64,000 bases of DNA from Arenimonas soli (GTDB lineage: Bacteria > Pseudomonadota > Gammaproteobacteria > Xanthomonadales > Xanthomonadaceae): assembly GCF_014643775.1 (NCBI RefSeq), contig NZ_BMKC01000001.1, positions 1 through 64,000 on the forward strand, given 5' to 3'. Shown here piece after piece: positions 45,411-55,830 of this stretch (the stretch's first letter is position 1; each line of letters starts with the position of its first letter). The position numbers and the translations under genes were made by a program. The notes below the pieces were generated by a model. The model worked only from the letters and a program-made list of their open reading frames with translations. It was not told the origin of the DNA and searched no databases.

Positions 45411-45926
45411 ATGAATCATCGCCACTGCCTTGCCGCGCTTGCCCTCTCCACGCTGCTGGCGCTGCCGGGCCTGTCCCTGGCCGCGGACAAGGCCAAGGTT
45501 GCCGAGTACCTCGACGTCATGCAGGTGGAAAAAAACTACGCGCAGATGGAAGTCGTGATGTCGCAGATGATGGACCAGGGCTTCGAACAGGGCGTGCAGC
45601 AGCACAACCTGGAGGGCGAGTCGCTTGAACGCGCCCGCGCCGCGCACGAAGTCACCAAGAAGGGAATGCTCGAGGCCATGGCCTGGGAGTCGATCGCGCC
45701 CGAGATCAGCGCCTTGTTCGAGGAACAGCTGACCAATGCCGAGATCGATGCCGCGGTGGCCTATTACCGCTCCCCCGAGGGCGCTTCGCTGCTGGCCAAG
45801 CAGCCGGCGCTGATGCAGGCGACGATGCAGATCGGCCAGCGCCGCGCGCAGGAAATCATGCCGCGCATGCAGGCCGAGCTGCAGGCCATCTTCAAGAAGG
45901 AAGCCGCGGCCCAGCCCGAAGGCTGA
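45411..45926 (+). CDS. DUF2059 exported protein
   Basis: 171 aa with a signal peptide (about 1-23, ending SLAA-DKA). The DUF2059 domain is seen as a helical region with FEEQLTNAEIDAAVAYYRSP and EGASLLAKQPALMQATMQIG in its second half. Probably a periplasmic protein; role unknown. ATG 45411 has GGAGA five to six bases upstream and a better signal peptide than an in-frame start 12 bases earlier. Confidence 0.85.
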   Translation: MNHRHCLAALALSTLLALPGLSLAADKAKVAEYLDVMQVEKNYAQMEVVMSQMMDQGFEQGVQQHNLEGESLERARAAHEVTKKGMLEAMAWESIAPEISALFEEQLTNAEIDAAVAYYRSPEGASLLAKQPALMQATMQIGQRRAQEIMPRMQAELQAIFKKEAAAQPEG

Positions 45927-45941
45927 TCGCGGACGCGCGCC

Positions 45942-47597
45942 TCAGAGCGGATCCTTCTCCGCCTTGGGGCGCGCGCGACGGTCGCCCAGCAACGAGCTGA
46001 CCACCAGCGCCGCGCCCAGGATCACCGCCACCAGGAACATCACCAGCGCCAGCGCCGGGTAGCCCAGCAAGGTGTGCGGCGTGCGGATGTCCATGATCAG
46101 CGCGGCGCCTACCACCATCGCCGCGGCTATGACGCCGGCGGTGATGCGGTTGGCGATCTTCTGCATGCTTTCGATCAGGTGTGATTCCTCGAGACCGGCC
46201 ACGTGCACGCGGAAGCGGTTGTCGGCCAGGGTGCGCAGCAGCACCGACAGTCGCTGGGGCGCCTCGCGCACCAGTTCCTGGACTTCGAGCACCTCGGTGG
46301 CCAGGCGCCCCAGGTCAAGCGTGCCCAGCGTGCGCTCGCGCAGCATGTCGTGCATGTGGCGGCGCAGGACTTCGCGCAGGGACGCGTCCGGGTCCAGGGC
46401 CAGGATCACCGACTCGAGGTTGAGCAGGGTCTTGCCGAGCAGCGTCAGCTCGGCCGGGGGCTTGAGGCCGCAGTGGGCGCCCAGTTCAACCAGCGTCAGC
46501 AGGAAGCCACCCTCGGATTCGGTCCAGGTGCTTGCGCTCGAGAAGCGCGCGACCAGGCGCGCCGTTTCGCGCGAGAACCGCGCTTCGTCGAAATCCTCCA
46601 GCCGCGTGCCCATGTGGATGAAGGTTTCGGCGGCCTGCTCGCCGCGGCCATCGATGGTCGCGACGATCAGCTTGAGCAGCTGGTCGCGCAGCCGCGGCGG
46701 CACGTAGCCAACCATGCCCAGGTCCAGCAGCACCAGGCGATGGTCCGGCGTCAGCTTGACGTTGCCCGGGTGCGGGTCGGCATGGATCAGGCCGTGCACG
46801 AACACCTGGTCCAGGTAGGCCTTGCCCAGGTCGTTCGCCAGCGGCACCAGGTCGATCTCGGTGCGCAGCACGTCGGGGATGGCGGTGACCTGGATGCCTT
46901 CCACGTAGTCCATCACCAGGACGCGGCGGCGCGTGTAGTCCCAGACCGGGCGCGGCACGCTGATGCGGTCGTAGTCGGCCAGGCGGGCGTGGAAGGTGTC
47001 GAGGTTGTCGGCTTCCTGGCGGTAGTCGAGTTCGGCACGCACAGTGGCCCGGAACTCGTCGAGCCAGTCGATGAAGCCGTAGCGCTCGCCGGCGCGGCTG
47101 ACCAGGCCCAGCGAGCGGATCAGCCGCTCCACCGCCGCCAGGTCCGTGTCCACCAGGGCGGCCAGGTCGGGGCGCTGTACCTTGACGGCGACGTCGCGGC
47201 CGCTGGGCAGCCTGGCGCGATGCACCTGCGCGAACGAAGCGGTCCCCACCGGCTCGGGGTCGAATTCGGCGAAGAGCTTGTTCATGGGCTGGCCAAGCTG
47301 CTCTTCGATCGAACGGGTGATGTCCGCCAGCGGCGTGGGCGCCGCGTGGTCCTGCAGCCGCGACAGCGCCAGCAGGTAGTCCGGCGGCACCAGGTCGGGC
47401 CGCGTGGACAGCATCTGGCCGATCTTGACGAAGGTCGGTCCCAGCGCCTCGAGGTCGTGGGTGAAGGCCTCGGCGCTTTCGCTGGCATCTTCGGGTTCGA
47501 TGCCGGCCGGCTGGTCGTGGCGCGGCCGGAAAACCGGGGAAGCACGGTGCTTGAGCAGGAAGGCGCTGATCGCGGCCAGGCGGTTTGCCTCGGACAT
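45942..47597 (-). CDS. ABC1/AarF/UbiB-family atypical kinase
   Basis: 551 aa. The family motifs are complete: FVKIGQMLSTRPDLVP near residue 56 (KxGQ), an Ala/Ser-rich loop in place of the P-loop (VGTASFAQVHRA near 117), the VAVKVQRP Lys near 137, HADPHPGN near 262 and LLDLGM (DFG equivalent) near 281. Two C-terminal helices (about 490-535) anchor it in the membrane. Family members support ubiquinone synthesis, but this subgroup is longer than UbiB and is not in a ubi operon, so its role is open. Confidence 0.88.
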   Translation of the reverse strand: MSEANRLAAISAFLLKHRASPVFRPRHDQPAGIEPEDASESAEAFTHDLEALGPTFVKIGQMLSTRPDLVPPDYLLALSRLQDHAAPTPLADITRSIEEQLGQPMNKLFAEFDPEPVGTASFAQVHRARLPSGRDVAVKVQRPDLAALVDTDLAAVERLIRSLGLVSRAGERYGFIDWLDEFRATVRAELDYRQEADNLDTFHARLADYDRISVPRPVWDYTRRRVLVMDYVEGIQVTAIPDVLRTEIDLVPLANDLGKAYLDQVFVHGLIHADPHPGNVKLTPDHRLVLLDLGMVGYVPPRLRDQLLKLIVATIDGRGEQAAETFIHMGTRLEDFDEARFSRETARLVARFSSASTWTESEGGFLLTLVELGAHCGLKPPAELTLLGKTLLNLESVILALDPDASLREVLRRHMHDMLRERTLGTLDLGRLATEVLEVQELVREAPQRLSVLLRTLADNRFRVHVAGLEESHLIESMQKIANRITAGVIAAAMVVGAALIMDIRTPHTLLGYPALALVMFLVAVILGAALVVSSLLGDRRARPKAEKDPL

Positions 47598-47781
47598 CGG
47601 GGGGCTCCGGTGAGGCCGACGGGGCGGCGGATGCGACGATGCTGGCCGGTTCAGGCTGAATGATTCAAAGCATCCCGAAGCCTTCGTTCAGGTTCGCGGG
47701 GGCCAGCGGCGTCCGCCAGCCACTCGCGGGCCCCGGCCGGGCGGCGTAGATTGGGGCCTTCACGCCCCTGGAGCCCCGCCC

Positions 47782-49764
<1,983 letters not shown>

Positions 49765-49767
49765 GCC

Positions 49768-50235
49768 ATGCGCCGGTTCGCCCTTGCCCTGTGTTGCCTG
49801 GCCGCGGCCGCGCCCGCCGCGGCCGAGTCCCTGTTCAAGTGCACCGACGCGCAGGGGGCGGTCAGCATCCTGTCCGAACCCTGTCCGGCCGGCAGCACCC
49901 AGGTATGGAAGCGCGATGCGACGCCCGAGCCCGGGCCCAGCGTCGAAGAGCTCGCCGCGCGCGCCGCCCTGGCCGAAGCCGAGGCGCGGCGGGCGGCCGA
50001 AGAAGCGCGGCTGGCCGAGGCCGCGCGACTGGCCGAGGAACAGCGCTTGCAGGCCGAGGCCCAGGCCCGCGCCGAAGAGGCCGCCGGCAGTCCGCGTCGC
50101 AAGAGCGAATGCACCCAGGCGCATGAGTTCTCGGAGTCGGTGCTGGAGAAACAGTGGCTGCGCCTGACCGAGGCCCAGCGGGCCGAGCTTCGCGCCTGGG
50201 TGGTTGCCCAGTGCGCGAACGTCTACGACTCCTGA
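49768..50235 (+). CDS. Exported DUF4124 protein with C-terminal Cys pair
   Basis: 155 aa with a signal peptide (about 1-19, CLAAAAPAAA). The DUF4124 head is LFKCTDAQGAVSILSEPCPA at about 21-40, then an Ala/Glu/Arg coiled-coil-like helix (about 60-107). A C-terminal part bounded by cysteines follows: SECTQAHEFSES near 115 and VVAQCANVYDS at the end, with WLRLTEAQRAELRAW between. It starts 3 bases after the S9 peptidase stop, so is probably co-transcribed with it. Confidence 0.78.
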   Translation: MRRFALALCCLAAAAPAAAESLFKCTDAQGAVSILSEPCPAGSTQVWKRDATPEPGPSVEELAARAALAEAEARRAAEEARLAEAARLAEEQRLQAEAQARAEEAAGSPRRKSECTQAHEFSESVLEKQWLRLTEAQRAELRAWVVAQCANVYDS

Positions 50236-50343
50236 ATTCCCGGCGCCGCAGGTGCGTTGATTTCGGGCCCGTCGGCGGGTGCTTTCGCGGATGCGCCGGC
50301 ACGCCCTTGTGCGCTGCACTGGCACCTCCGCCCGGAGCCTGCC

Positions 50344-50781
50344 ATGCGAATCCCGTCCGTGATCCTTTTCCCGGCCCTGCTGCTGTCGGCCGCCGGTCCC
50401 ACCGCCGAGCTGCGCAAGTGCGTGGCCGCCTCCGGCGCCGTCAGCTACCAGACGCTGCCCTGCGCCGATGGCAGCCACCAGGCCTGGGTGCAGCCGGTCA
50501 AGGCCGAGTCCGCGCCGCGCCCGCGCACGGCGTCGGCGCCGCCCGCGGCGGGGCCTGACCGTGGCCAGGCGCGGCGCCGGCCGTCGCCGGCCGCCGGCAA
50601 GGCCCGCGCGCACGGGGCCGGCACGGCACAGGCGCGCCGGCTTCGCTGCGAGAAGGCGCGCCGGCAAGCCGACGACCTGCGTGACCGGCTCTGGAACAAG
50701 CTCGATTTCCAGCAACGATCCGAGCTCGACGCCAGGGTTGCCCGCGCCTGTGCCCGCTCCCCGGGAACTGCGCGACAATGA
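50344..50781 (+). CDS. Exported DUF4124-like protein with C-terminal Cys pair
   Basis: 145 aa with a signal peptide (MRIPSVILFPALLLSAAG). The head is LRKCVAASGAVSYQTLPCAD at about 24-43, followed by a Pro/Arg/Ala linker. The C-terminal unit reads RLRCEKARRQADDLRDRLW near 98 and ends VARACARSPG. The shared W....(F/L)...QR(S/A)EL(D/R)A pattern shows kinship with the protein at 49768. ATG 50344 was chosen for the signal peptide. Confidence 0.72.
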   Translation: MRIPSVILFPALLLSAAGPTAELRKCVAASGAVSYQTLPCADGSHQAWVQPVKAESAPRPRTASAPPAAGPDRGQARRRPSPAAGKARAHGAGTAQARRLRCEKARRQADDLRDRLWNKLDFQQRSELDARVARACARSPGTARQ

Positions 50782-50784
50782 CGA

Positions 50785-51663
50785 ATGTCCAGCCCTTCCA
50801 ACCTCCGCGGCATCGTCGCCATGCTGCTTGCCGTCGGCTTCTTTTCGCTGATGGACGGCGGCCTCAAGCAGCTGGCCGGCCACTACCCGCCGATGCAGGT
50901 CGCGGCCCTGCGCGGGTTGTCCGGCCTGCCGCTGGTCGTGGCCTGGGTGATCGCCACGGGCACGCTGGTCGGGCTGCTGAAGATCCGCTGGCCCCTGCAC
51001 CTGCTGCGCGCCGGCCTGTCGATCATGATGCTCACGGCATTCGCCTTCGCGCTGCGGCAGATGCCGATGACCACCGCCTACACCATCTTCTTCGTGGCGC
51101 CGCTGCTGATCACCGCGCTGTCGGTGCCGATGCTGGGCGAACACGTCGGGCCGCGGCGCTGGGCCGCGATCGCCGTCGGACTGGTCGGCGTGCTGGTGGT
51201 GCTGCGCCCCACCGGCGAAGGCCTGTTCGGCTGGGCCGGGCTGGCCGTTGTGGCGGCGGCGGCGGGTTATTCGCTGTCGGCCATCATGGTGCGGGTACTG
51301 CACCGGACCGACAGCAGCCAATCCATGGTGTTCTGGATGCTGGCGATGACCGCGGTCGGCGCCTCGCTGCTGGCCCTGCCGGGATGGGTGCCGCTGCGGA
51401 TGGCCGATGCCTGGGTGATCGCCGGCGTCGGCGTCACCGGTTTCCTGGGCCAGGTGGCGATCACCGAAGCCTTCCGGTCCGGCGAAGCTTCGGTGGTGGC
51501 GCCGTTCGAATACAGCGCGCTGGCCTGGGGCCTGGGCCTGGACCTGGTGATCTGGGGCGTGCTGCCCGACCGCTGGACCTTCTTCGGCGCCGGCATCATC
51601 GTCGCCAGCGGCCTTTACATGGTGCATCGCGAGCGCGTGCTGGGGCGCCGCCGCGCCACCTGA
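50785..51663 (+). CDS. EamA/DMT-superfamily transporter
   Basis: 292 aa, about ten transmembrane helices in two EamA repeats. The first begins GIVAMLLAVGFFSLMDGGLK; the second contains SGEASVVAPFEYSALAWGLG near 235, a stretch typical of S-adenosylmethionine/cysteine-exporter-like DMT proteins. Substrate unknown. It starts 3 bases after the DUF4124-like gene. Confidence 0.87.
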   Translation: MSSPSNLRGIVAMLLAVGFFSLMDGGLKQLAGHYPPMQVAALRGLSGLPLVVAWVIATGTLVGLLKIRWPLHLLRAGLSIMMLTAFAFALRQMPMTTAYTIFFVAPLLITALSVPMLGEHVGPRRWAAIAVGLVGVLVVLRPTGEGLFGWAGLAVVAAAAGYSLSAIMVRVLHRTDSSQSMVFWMLAMTAVGASLLALPGWVPLRMADAWVIAGVGVTGFLGQVAITEAFRSGEASVVAPFEYSALAWGLGLDLVIWGVLPDRWTFFGAGIIVASGLYMVHRERVLGRRRAT

Positions 51664-51724
51664 ACCCGCCGCCGGGACCCAAGGGTTTATGCTTCCCGCA
51701 CCCCCGTTCCAAGGATCCCCCCAC

Positions 51725-52324
51725 ATGTCGCCACGCCTGTTGCTTGCCGTCCTGGCCTCCACTTGCCTGCTTTCCGCCTGCGGCGGCGACGATCCCGCCC
51801 CGGAGACCGAAGTGGCAACGGCTGCCGGCGTCGAGTCGGCGCCGGCCCCGGCGGGGCGGGACTGGGGTCCGTGCCGGGTCGATGGCCTGAGGCTGCCGAT
51901 CAGCGCGCGCCTGTTCGTGGTGGACGGCGCCGCGCCGGTGGCCGACGCCGAGCCGGGGCGTGAAGTGATCCGCCGCGTGGATATCGCCGTGCCCGGCCCG
52001 GTGGCCTTGCTGCTGACGGCCCCGGAAGCCACCGCCTGGCATATCCGCCCCGGTCCGGAAACGCAGGTGCGAGCCATCGTGGCCCTGGGCGACCAGCCCC
52101 AGCGCATCACCGGGCAGGGCCTGGGCAACCACCGCCGGGAAGCGTCTTCGATGCTCGGCGCCGAATGCGCCAGCTACGTGATGCAGGGTGGTGCCGGCCC
52201 AGCCCTGGCCGAGAGCACCGACCAGATCTTCGGCAAGCGACACGATGCCATCTACGCGATGCGCATCTCCAGCGTCATCATCGGCGGCAGCGACCCGACG
52301 CTGGACCAGCCGATCACCGAATGA
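51725..52324 (+). CDS. Lipoprotein of unknown function
   Basis: 199 aa. A signal peptide ends in the lipobox LLSAC (Cys18), followed by an Ala/Pro/Glu spacer. The rest has WGPCRVDGLRLPISARLFVV near 47, a beta-rich middle, and two further cysteines (PCR and AECASYV). I do not recognise the family. It overlaps the HAD gene downstream as ATGA. An upstream in-frame ATG at 51689 would spoil the signal peptide. Confidence 0.7.
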   Translation: MSPRLLLAVLASTCLLSACGGDDPAPETEVATAAGVESAPAPAGRDWGPCRVDGLRLPISARLFVVDGAAPVADAEPGREVIRRVDIAVPGPVALLLTAPEATAWHIRPGPETQVRAIVALGDQPQRITGQGLGNHRREASSMLGAECASYVMQGGAGPALAESTDQIFGKRHDAIYAMRISSVIIGGSDPTLDQPITE

Positions 52325-53067
52325 GGCCTGCGCGAATGGGTTTTGGCCTGGTGGGTTTCGACGGCGACGACACGCTCTGGCACAGCGAGGGCTATTTCCG
52401 CGCCGCGCACGCCGATTTCGAGGCCATCGTCGGCAAATACGTGGACCTGGCCGACGCCGGCCTGCACGAACGCCTGCTCGACACCGAGCGCCGGAACATC
52501 AAGCTGTTCGGCTACGGCGCGAAGGGCATGACGCTTTCGATGGTCGAAACCGCCATCGCGCTGACCGGCGAGCGCATCGCCGCGGCCGACATCCACCGCA
52601 TCGTTGAACTGGGCAAGGCGGTGATGGCGCATCCCGTCGACCTGCTGCCCGGCATCCGCGCCGCGGTCGAGGCCGTCGCGCGGGACCGGCCGGTGGTGCT
52701 GATCACCAAGGGCGACCTGTTCCACCAGGAAGCCAAGGTGCGCGCCTGTGGCCTGGCCGACCTGTTCCAGCGCATCGAGATCGTTTCCGAAAAGGACGCC
52801 GCCACCTACGGGCGCGTGCTGGGTGAATTCTCGCTGGCTTCGCACGATTTCGCGATGGTCGGCAATTCGCTGCGTTCGGACATCGAACCGGTGCTGCGCC
52901 TGGGCGGGTGGGGCGTGCACATGCCCTACCACGTGACCTGGGCGCACGAGCTCGAGCACGGCCTGGAACCCGGCCACGCCAGCCACATGGAAACGGTGGA
53001 AACCGCCGCGCAGGTGCCCGCGGCGATCGGCCTGCTCGAGTCGCGCTGGCGTCAGTCGAAGGTGTAA
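52321..53067 (+). CDS. HAD-superfamily hydrolase
   Basis: 248 aa. Motif I FDGDDTLWHSE near residue 14 holds the nucleophile; motif II Thr lies in VLITKGD; motif III Lys in SEKD near 155; motif IV GNSLRSDIEPVL near 180 supplies the acidic pair. The end has GGWGVHMPYHVTWAHE, seen in a conserved HAD subgroup. Probably a small-molecule phosphatase. Its 3' end overlaps that of mipA on the other strand by 16 bp. ATG 52336 is an alternative start. Confidence 0.85.
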   Translation: MRPARMGFGLVGFDGDDTLWHSEGYFRAAHADFEAIVGKYVDLADAGLHERLLDTERRNIKLFGYGAKGMTLSMVETAIALTGERIAAADIHRIVELGKAVMAHPVDLLPGIRAAVEAVARDRPVVLITKGDLFHQEAKVRACGLADLFQRIEIVSEKDAATYGRVLGEFSLASHDFAMVGNSLRSDIEPVLRLGGWGVHMPYHVTWAHELEHGLEPGHASHMETVETAAQVPAAIGLLESRWRQSKV

Positions 53068-53819
53068 CCCAGCCCCACGATCACCGACATGCGGCCATCC
53101 TGGTCCACCACGGGGCTGTCGGTGACTTCCGACGGCAGCCAGGTGTGGCCGGCGCGCGCGAAAAACTCCCAGCGTTCGCCCAGCGGGCGCGTGGCCAGCA
53201 GCGAAATCTCCGGGAACAGCGCCGAGCCGGGCGAATACGCCGTCCGGCCGACGAGGGCTTCGCCGGTGCGAACGCCGTAGTAGTAGTCAACCATGTCGCG
53301 ACTCTGCCAGGCCAGCGACGCACCCGGCAGCAGCCGCCAGCCGCCCGCACGCACCAGCCCTGTCCAGGACAGCGCGGCCTCCTGGCCACCGCTGCGGTCG
53401 AGCATGTCGGTCGCCAGTGAAGCTTCGAACTGGCCTACGCGCTTCACCCGCCAGCTGGCGGCCAGGCCCACGTCGAGGGAAAAATCGCGGTCGTCCATGC
53501 CGGCCAGGTACGGGGAGTCGGCGGCCTCGTAGCCGTCGCCGCGACCCTGGACGAAGGCACCGAACTCGAAGCCGCCGTCCCGGGCGAGTACGACGCCACC
53601 ACGCAGGCCGCGCAGGTAAAAACGTTCACCCTCGAAGCGCACCAGCGGCACCACCAGCAGGTCTTCGTCAAGCTGGCGATAGGGGGCGTCGCGATCGATC
53701 GCCAGCAGTCCCAGGGTCCAGCGCGGCTCGGCCTCCGCTGCGTCCTGGGCCAGGGCAGGCGCGACGGTCAGCGCCAGGGCAAGGACGAGCGCGGCGGACA
53801 GGGGGCGGCGTGGGGACAT
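53052..53819 (-). CDS. mipA: MipA/OmpV family outer-membrane protein
   Basis: 255 aa with a signal peptide (about 1-24). The body alternates amphipathic beta strands and ends in an aromatic/hydrophobic C-terminus (VIVGLGYTFD) typical of outer-membrane barrels. MipA members scaffold peptidoglycan enzymes or act as pores. It lies downstream of tonB on the same strand, with a palindromic site in between. Confidence 0.85.
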   Translation of the reverse strand: MSPRRPLSAALVLALALTVAPALAQDAAEAEPRWTLGLLAIDRDAPYRQLDEDLLVVPLVRFEGERFYLRGLRGGVVLARDGGFEFGAFVQGRGDGYEAADSPYLAGMDDRDFSLDVGLAASWRVKRVGQFEASLATDMLDRSGGQEAALSWTGLVRAGGWRLLPGASLAWQSRDMVDYYYGVRTGEALVGRTAYSPGSALFPEISLLATRPLGERWEFFARAGHTWLPSEVTDSPVVDQDGRMSVIVGLGYTFD

Positions 53820-53839
53820 GCAGTACTCCGGATCAACGA

Positions 53840-53860
53840 ATCGTCACTGTGGGTGACGAT
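53840..53860. promoter_or_regulatory. Inverted repeat upstream of mipA
   Basis: ATCGTCAC (53840-53847) and GTGACGAT (53853-53860) are perfect arms around TGTGG, 21-41 bases before the mipA ATG and 28 bases after the tonB stop. It could be an operator for mipA or a weak terminator stem after tonB; no T run follows on the minus strand. Confidence 0.5.
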
Positions 53861-53887
53861 CCGTCGATCCGGCGTGATTGTCCAGCG

Positions 53888-54562
53888 TCAGGGCAAGCTG
53901 AACACGATCGGCACCAGCGCGTAGGCAGCCACCGGCCGGCCGCCGCGCTGGGTCGGGTGGAAGCGCCAGCGCTCGAGCACCTGCTGCCGCGCCGCCCGGT
54001 CGAGCGCGCGATGCCCGCTGCTTTCTTCGATGGACACCTCGACCGGCTGCCCGGTAGCGTCCACCAGCACCCGCAGCACCACCGTGCCTTCGTGGCCGGC
54101 GATCAGCGAGGGCCGCGGATAGCGCGGTGCCGGCGCGACGTCGTAGGCAAGCACCGCGACCGACGGCTGGCCCGGATCGAAGCTGGTGGTCTCGGCGCCG
54201 CTGTCGGCGACGGGGGGCGCTTCGATCTCGCCCTGGTCGAACACGGGCGTGTCGTCGGCCACCGGCACCGGCGTGTCCTGCACGCGCTGCTGGGGCGTGC
54301 TGGGGCGCTCCACCGGCCGCTCGACCGGCTGCCGCGGCGGCGGCACGGTGACCGGGATTTCGCGCTCGGGCAGGCGTTCGAACTGCACCGGCACGGATTC
54401 GCGGCGCGGTTGTTCGGCGGGCGGCTGCCAGTTCATCGGGAACATCAGCACGCCCAGGACCACGACGTGCACGCTGATCGCCAGGCTGGTGCCGGCGATG
54501 CGCTTGCCATCAAGGCCGGACCAGGGCGGGGTGGAGTGGGACGACGGCAGGCTACGGACCAT
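53888..54562 (-). CDS. tonB: Energy transducer TonB
   Basis: 224 aa. One N-terminal transmembrane helix (about 24-42, ISVHVVVLGVLMF) carries the His typical of TonB for ExbB/D contact. A Pro/Val/Glu-rich periplasmic spacer (about 48-130) follows, then the C-terminal TonB domain (about 140-224) with the AxRYPRPSLIAGHEGTVVLR pattern. It is a lone copy without exbBD nearby. The start has a strong GGAGGT five bases upstream. Confidence 0.92.
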   Translation of the reverse strand: MVRSLPSSHSTPPWSGLDGKRIAGTSLAISVHVVVLGVLMFPMNWQPPAEQPRRESVPVQFERLPEREIPVTVPPPRQPVERPVERPSTPQQRVQDTPVPVADDTPVFDQGEIEAPPVADSGAETTSFDPGQPSVAVLAYDVAPAPRYPRPSLIAGHEGTVVLRVLVDATGQPVEVSIEESSGHRALDRAARQQVLERWRFHPTQRGGRPVAAYALVPIVFSLP

Positions 54563-54695
54563 GGGGCACCTCCTTCGGTGGGTGGCAGGGTCTTGAACGT
54601 GCCGGCGCCGTCGATGGGGTTGGCGATCGCCGTCCGTCGTATGGCTTGAAGGTGCGCCTGCGCCGTAGCGGCGCGCAAGCGTTAGGATGCGATCC

Positions 54696-55175
54696 ATGGC
54701 TTCGATCACGTCCTTCGGTAAGTTGTCGTTCATTTTCGCGCTGCTGCTGGCCCTGGCCGCCTGCGGCGCGGATCCCGGCGAACCGGCGCTGCCCGACGAC
54801 GAGCCCGCGCCGCTTTCGGGGCTGGCGCCACCGGACCGGGAAGCCTTCGTGCGCACCTGGCAGGGCGTGCTGCCCTGCAGCGACTGCAGCGGCATCCAGA
54901 CCCGCCTCACCTTGCGTCGCGACGACCAGGGTGGCCAGGACTTCGAGCTGGAAGAAACCTTCCTTGGCGCCGACGACGGCAATGTATTCACCCTGGCCGG
55001 CACCTGGCGCCAGGTGCGGCAGCGCGGCGACGCCGGCCCGGCCATCGTGTTCCGGATCGACCCGGAAGGCGCCGACCACTGGTTCGAACTGCAGCCCGAT
55101 GGCAGCCTTGAACTGCTCGATGCCCAGGGCGCGCCACGCGCCGATGCCGTCGGCCACCGGCTGCAGCGCATCTGA
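54696..55175 (+). CDS. NlpE-like copper-resistance lipoprotein
   Basis: 159 aa. A signal peptide ends in the lipobox LALAAC; the mature part has the NlpE N-domain pattern LPCSDCSGIQTRLTLRRD near 62, with its CxxC pair, then DFELEETFLG and a GTWRQVRQ strand. E. coli NlpE senses copper and surface contact and signals to Cpx. The C-terminal NlpE domain is absent. ATG 54696 has AGGA eight bases before it; ATG 54687 would add three residues. Divergent from tonB. Confidence 0.82.
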   Translation: MASITSFGKLSFIFALLLALAACGADPGEPALPDDEPAPLSGLAPPDREAFVRTWQGVLPCSDCSGIQTRLTLRRDDQGGQDFELEETFLGADDGNVFTLAGTWRQVRQRGDAGPAIVFRIDPEGADHWFELQPDGSLELLDAQGAPRADAVGHRLQRI

Positions 55176-55243
55176 CCGTTTCTTCCGCGTTCACCCGGGC
55201 CGGTCACAATCGGCGCCGGGACAAGAATCTCGAGGAGTCCGCC

Positions 55244-55819
55244 ATGAAGAACAAACTGCTGATCACCCTGTTCCTGTTCGGCCTGGTCGCCGCGGCCGGC
55301 GCGCAGGCCGTCACCATCGGCTTCAGCCCGCGCACCGGGGATGTCTGGGTGGACACCCGGCTGGGCGACATCAACACCTACGGGCGCGGTAATCCCAACG
55401 GCTTCATCGACGACGTCGTCGGCGGCTTCGGCGCGCCCCGCCCGCTGGTGCGCGAGCTGTACTACGACCGCGGCTGGGCGCCGGGTGACATCTACTTCGC
55501 CTGCGCGCTGGCCAGCCAGCTGGGCCGGCCGTGCCTGGAAGTCGTCGACTATTACGACCGCAACCGTGGCCAGGGCTGGGGCGTGGTGGCGCAGCGACTG
55601 GGCATCAAGCCCGGCTCGTCCGCCTTCCATGCGCTCAAGGGCCGGGTCGGCAAGGGCCACGAGCGCCTGCACGGTCGCGGTGGCCCGAAGGCGTCCGGCG
55701 GCCCCAAGGGCGGTCGTGACGCCGGTCCGCCGCAGGCCCGCGACCAGGGTGGCGGCAAGCCCGACAAGGGCAACAAGGGCAAGGGCAACGAGGGCAAGGG
55801 CAACGGCAAGGGCCGCTGA
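55244..55819 (+). CDS. Secreted protein with Gly/Lys-rich tail
   Basis: 191 aa with a signal peptide (about 1-22). The folded part (about 23-135) contains GFGAPRPLVRELYYDRGWAP, PGDIYFACALASQLGRPCLE (two Cys) and QGWGVVAQRLGIKPGSSAFH. From about 138 the tail is almost only Gly, Lys, Pro, Asp and Asn (repeats of GKGN type). The basic unfolded tail may bind nucleic acid or polyanions; this is inference. I do not recognise a named family. The start follows GAGGAG. Confidence 0.72.
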   Translation: MKNKLLITLFLFGLVAAAGAQAVTIGFSPRTGDVWVDTRLGDINTYGRGNPNGFIDDVVGGFGAPRPLVRELYYDRGWAPGDIYFACALASQLGRPCLEVVDYYDRNRGQGWGVVAQRLGIKPGSSAFHALKGRVGKGHERLHGRGGPKASGGPKGGRDAGPPQARDQGGGKPDKGNKGKGNEGKGNGKGR

Positions 55820-55830
55820 CCGGCGCGATT

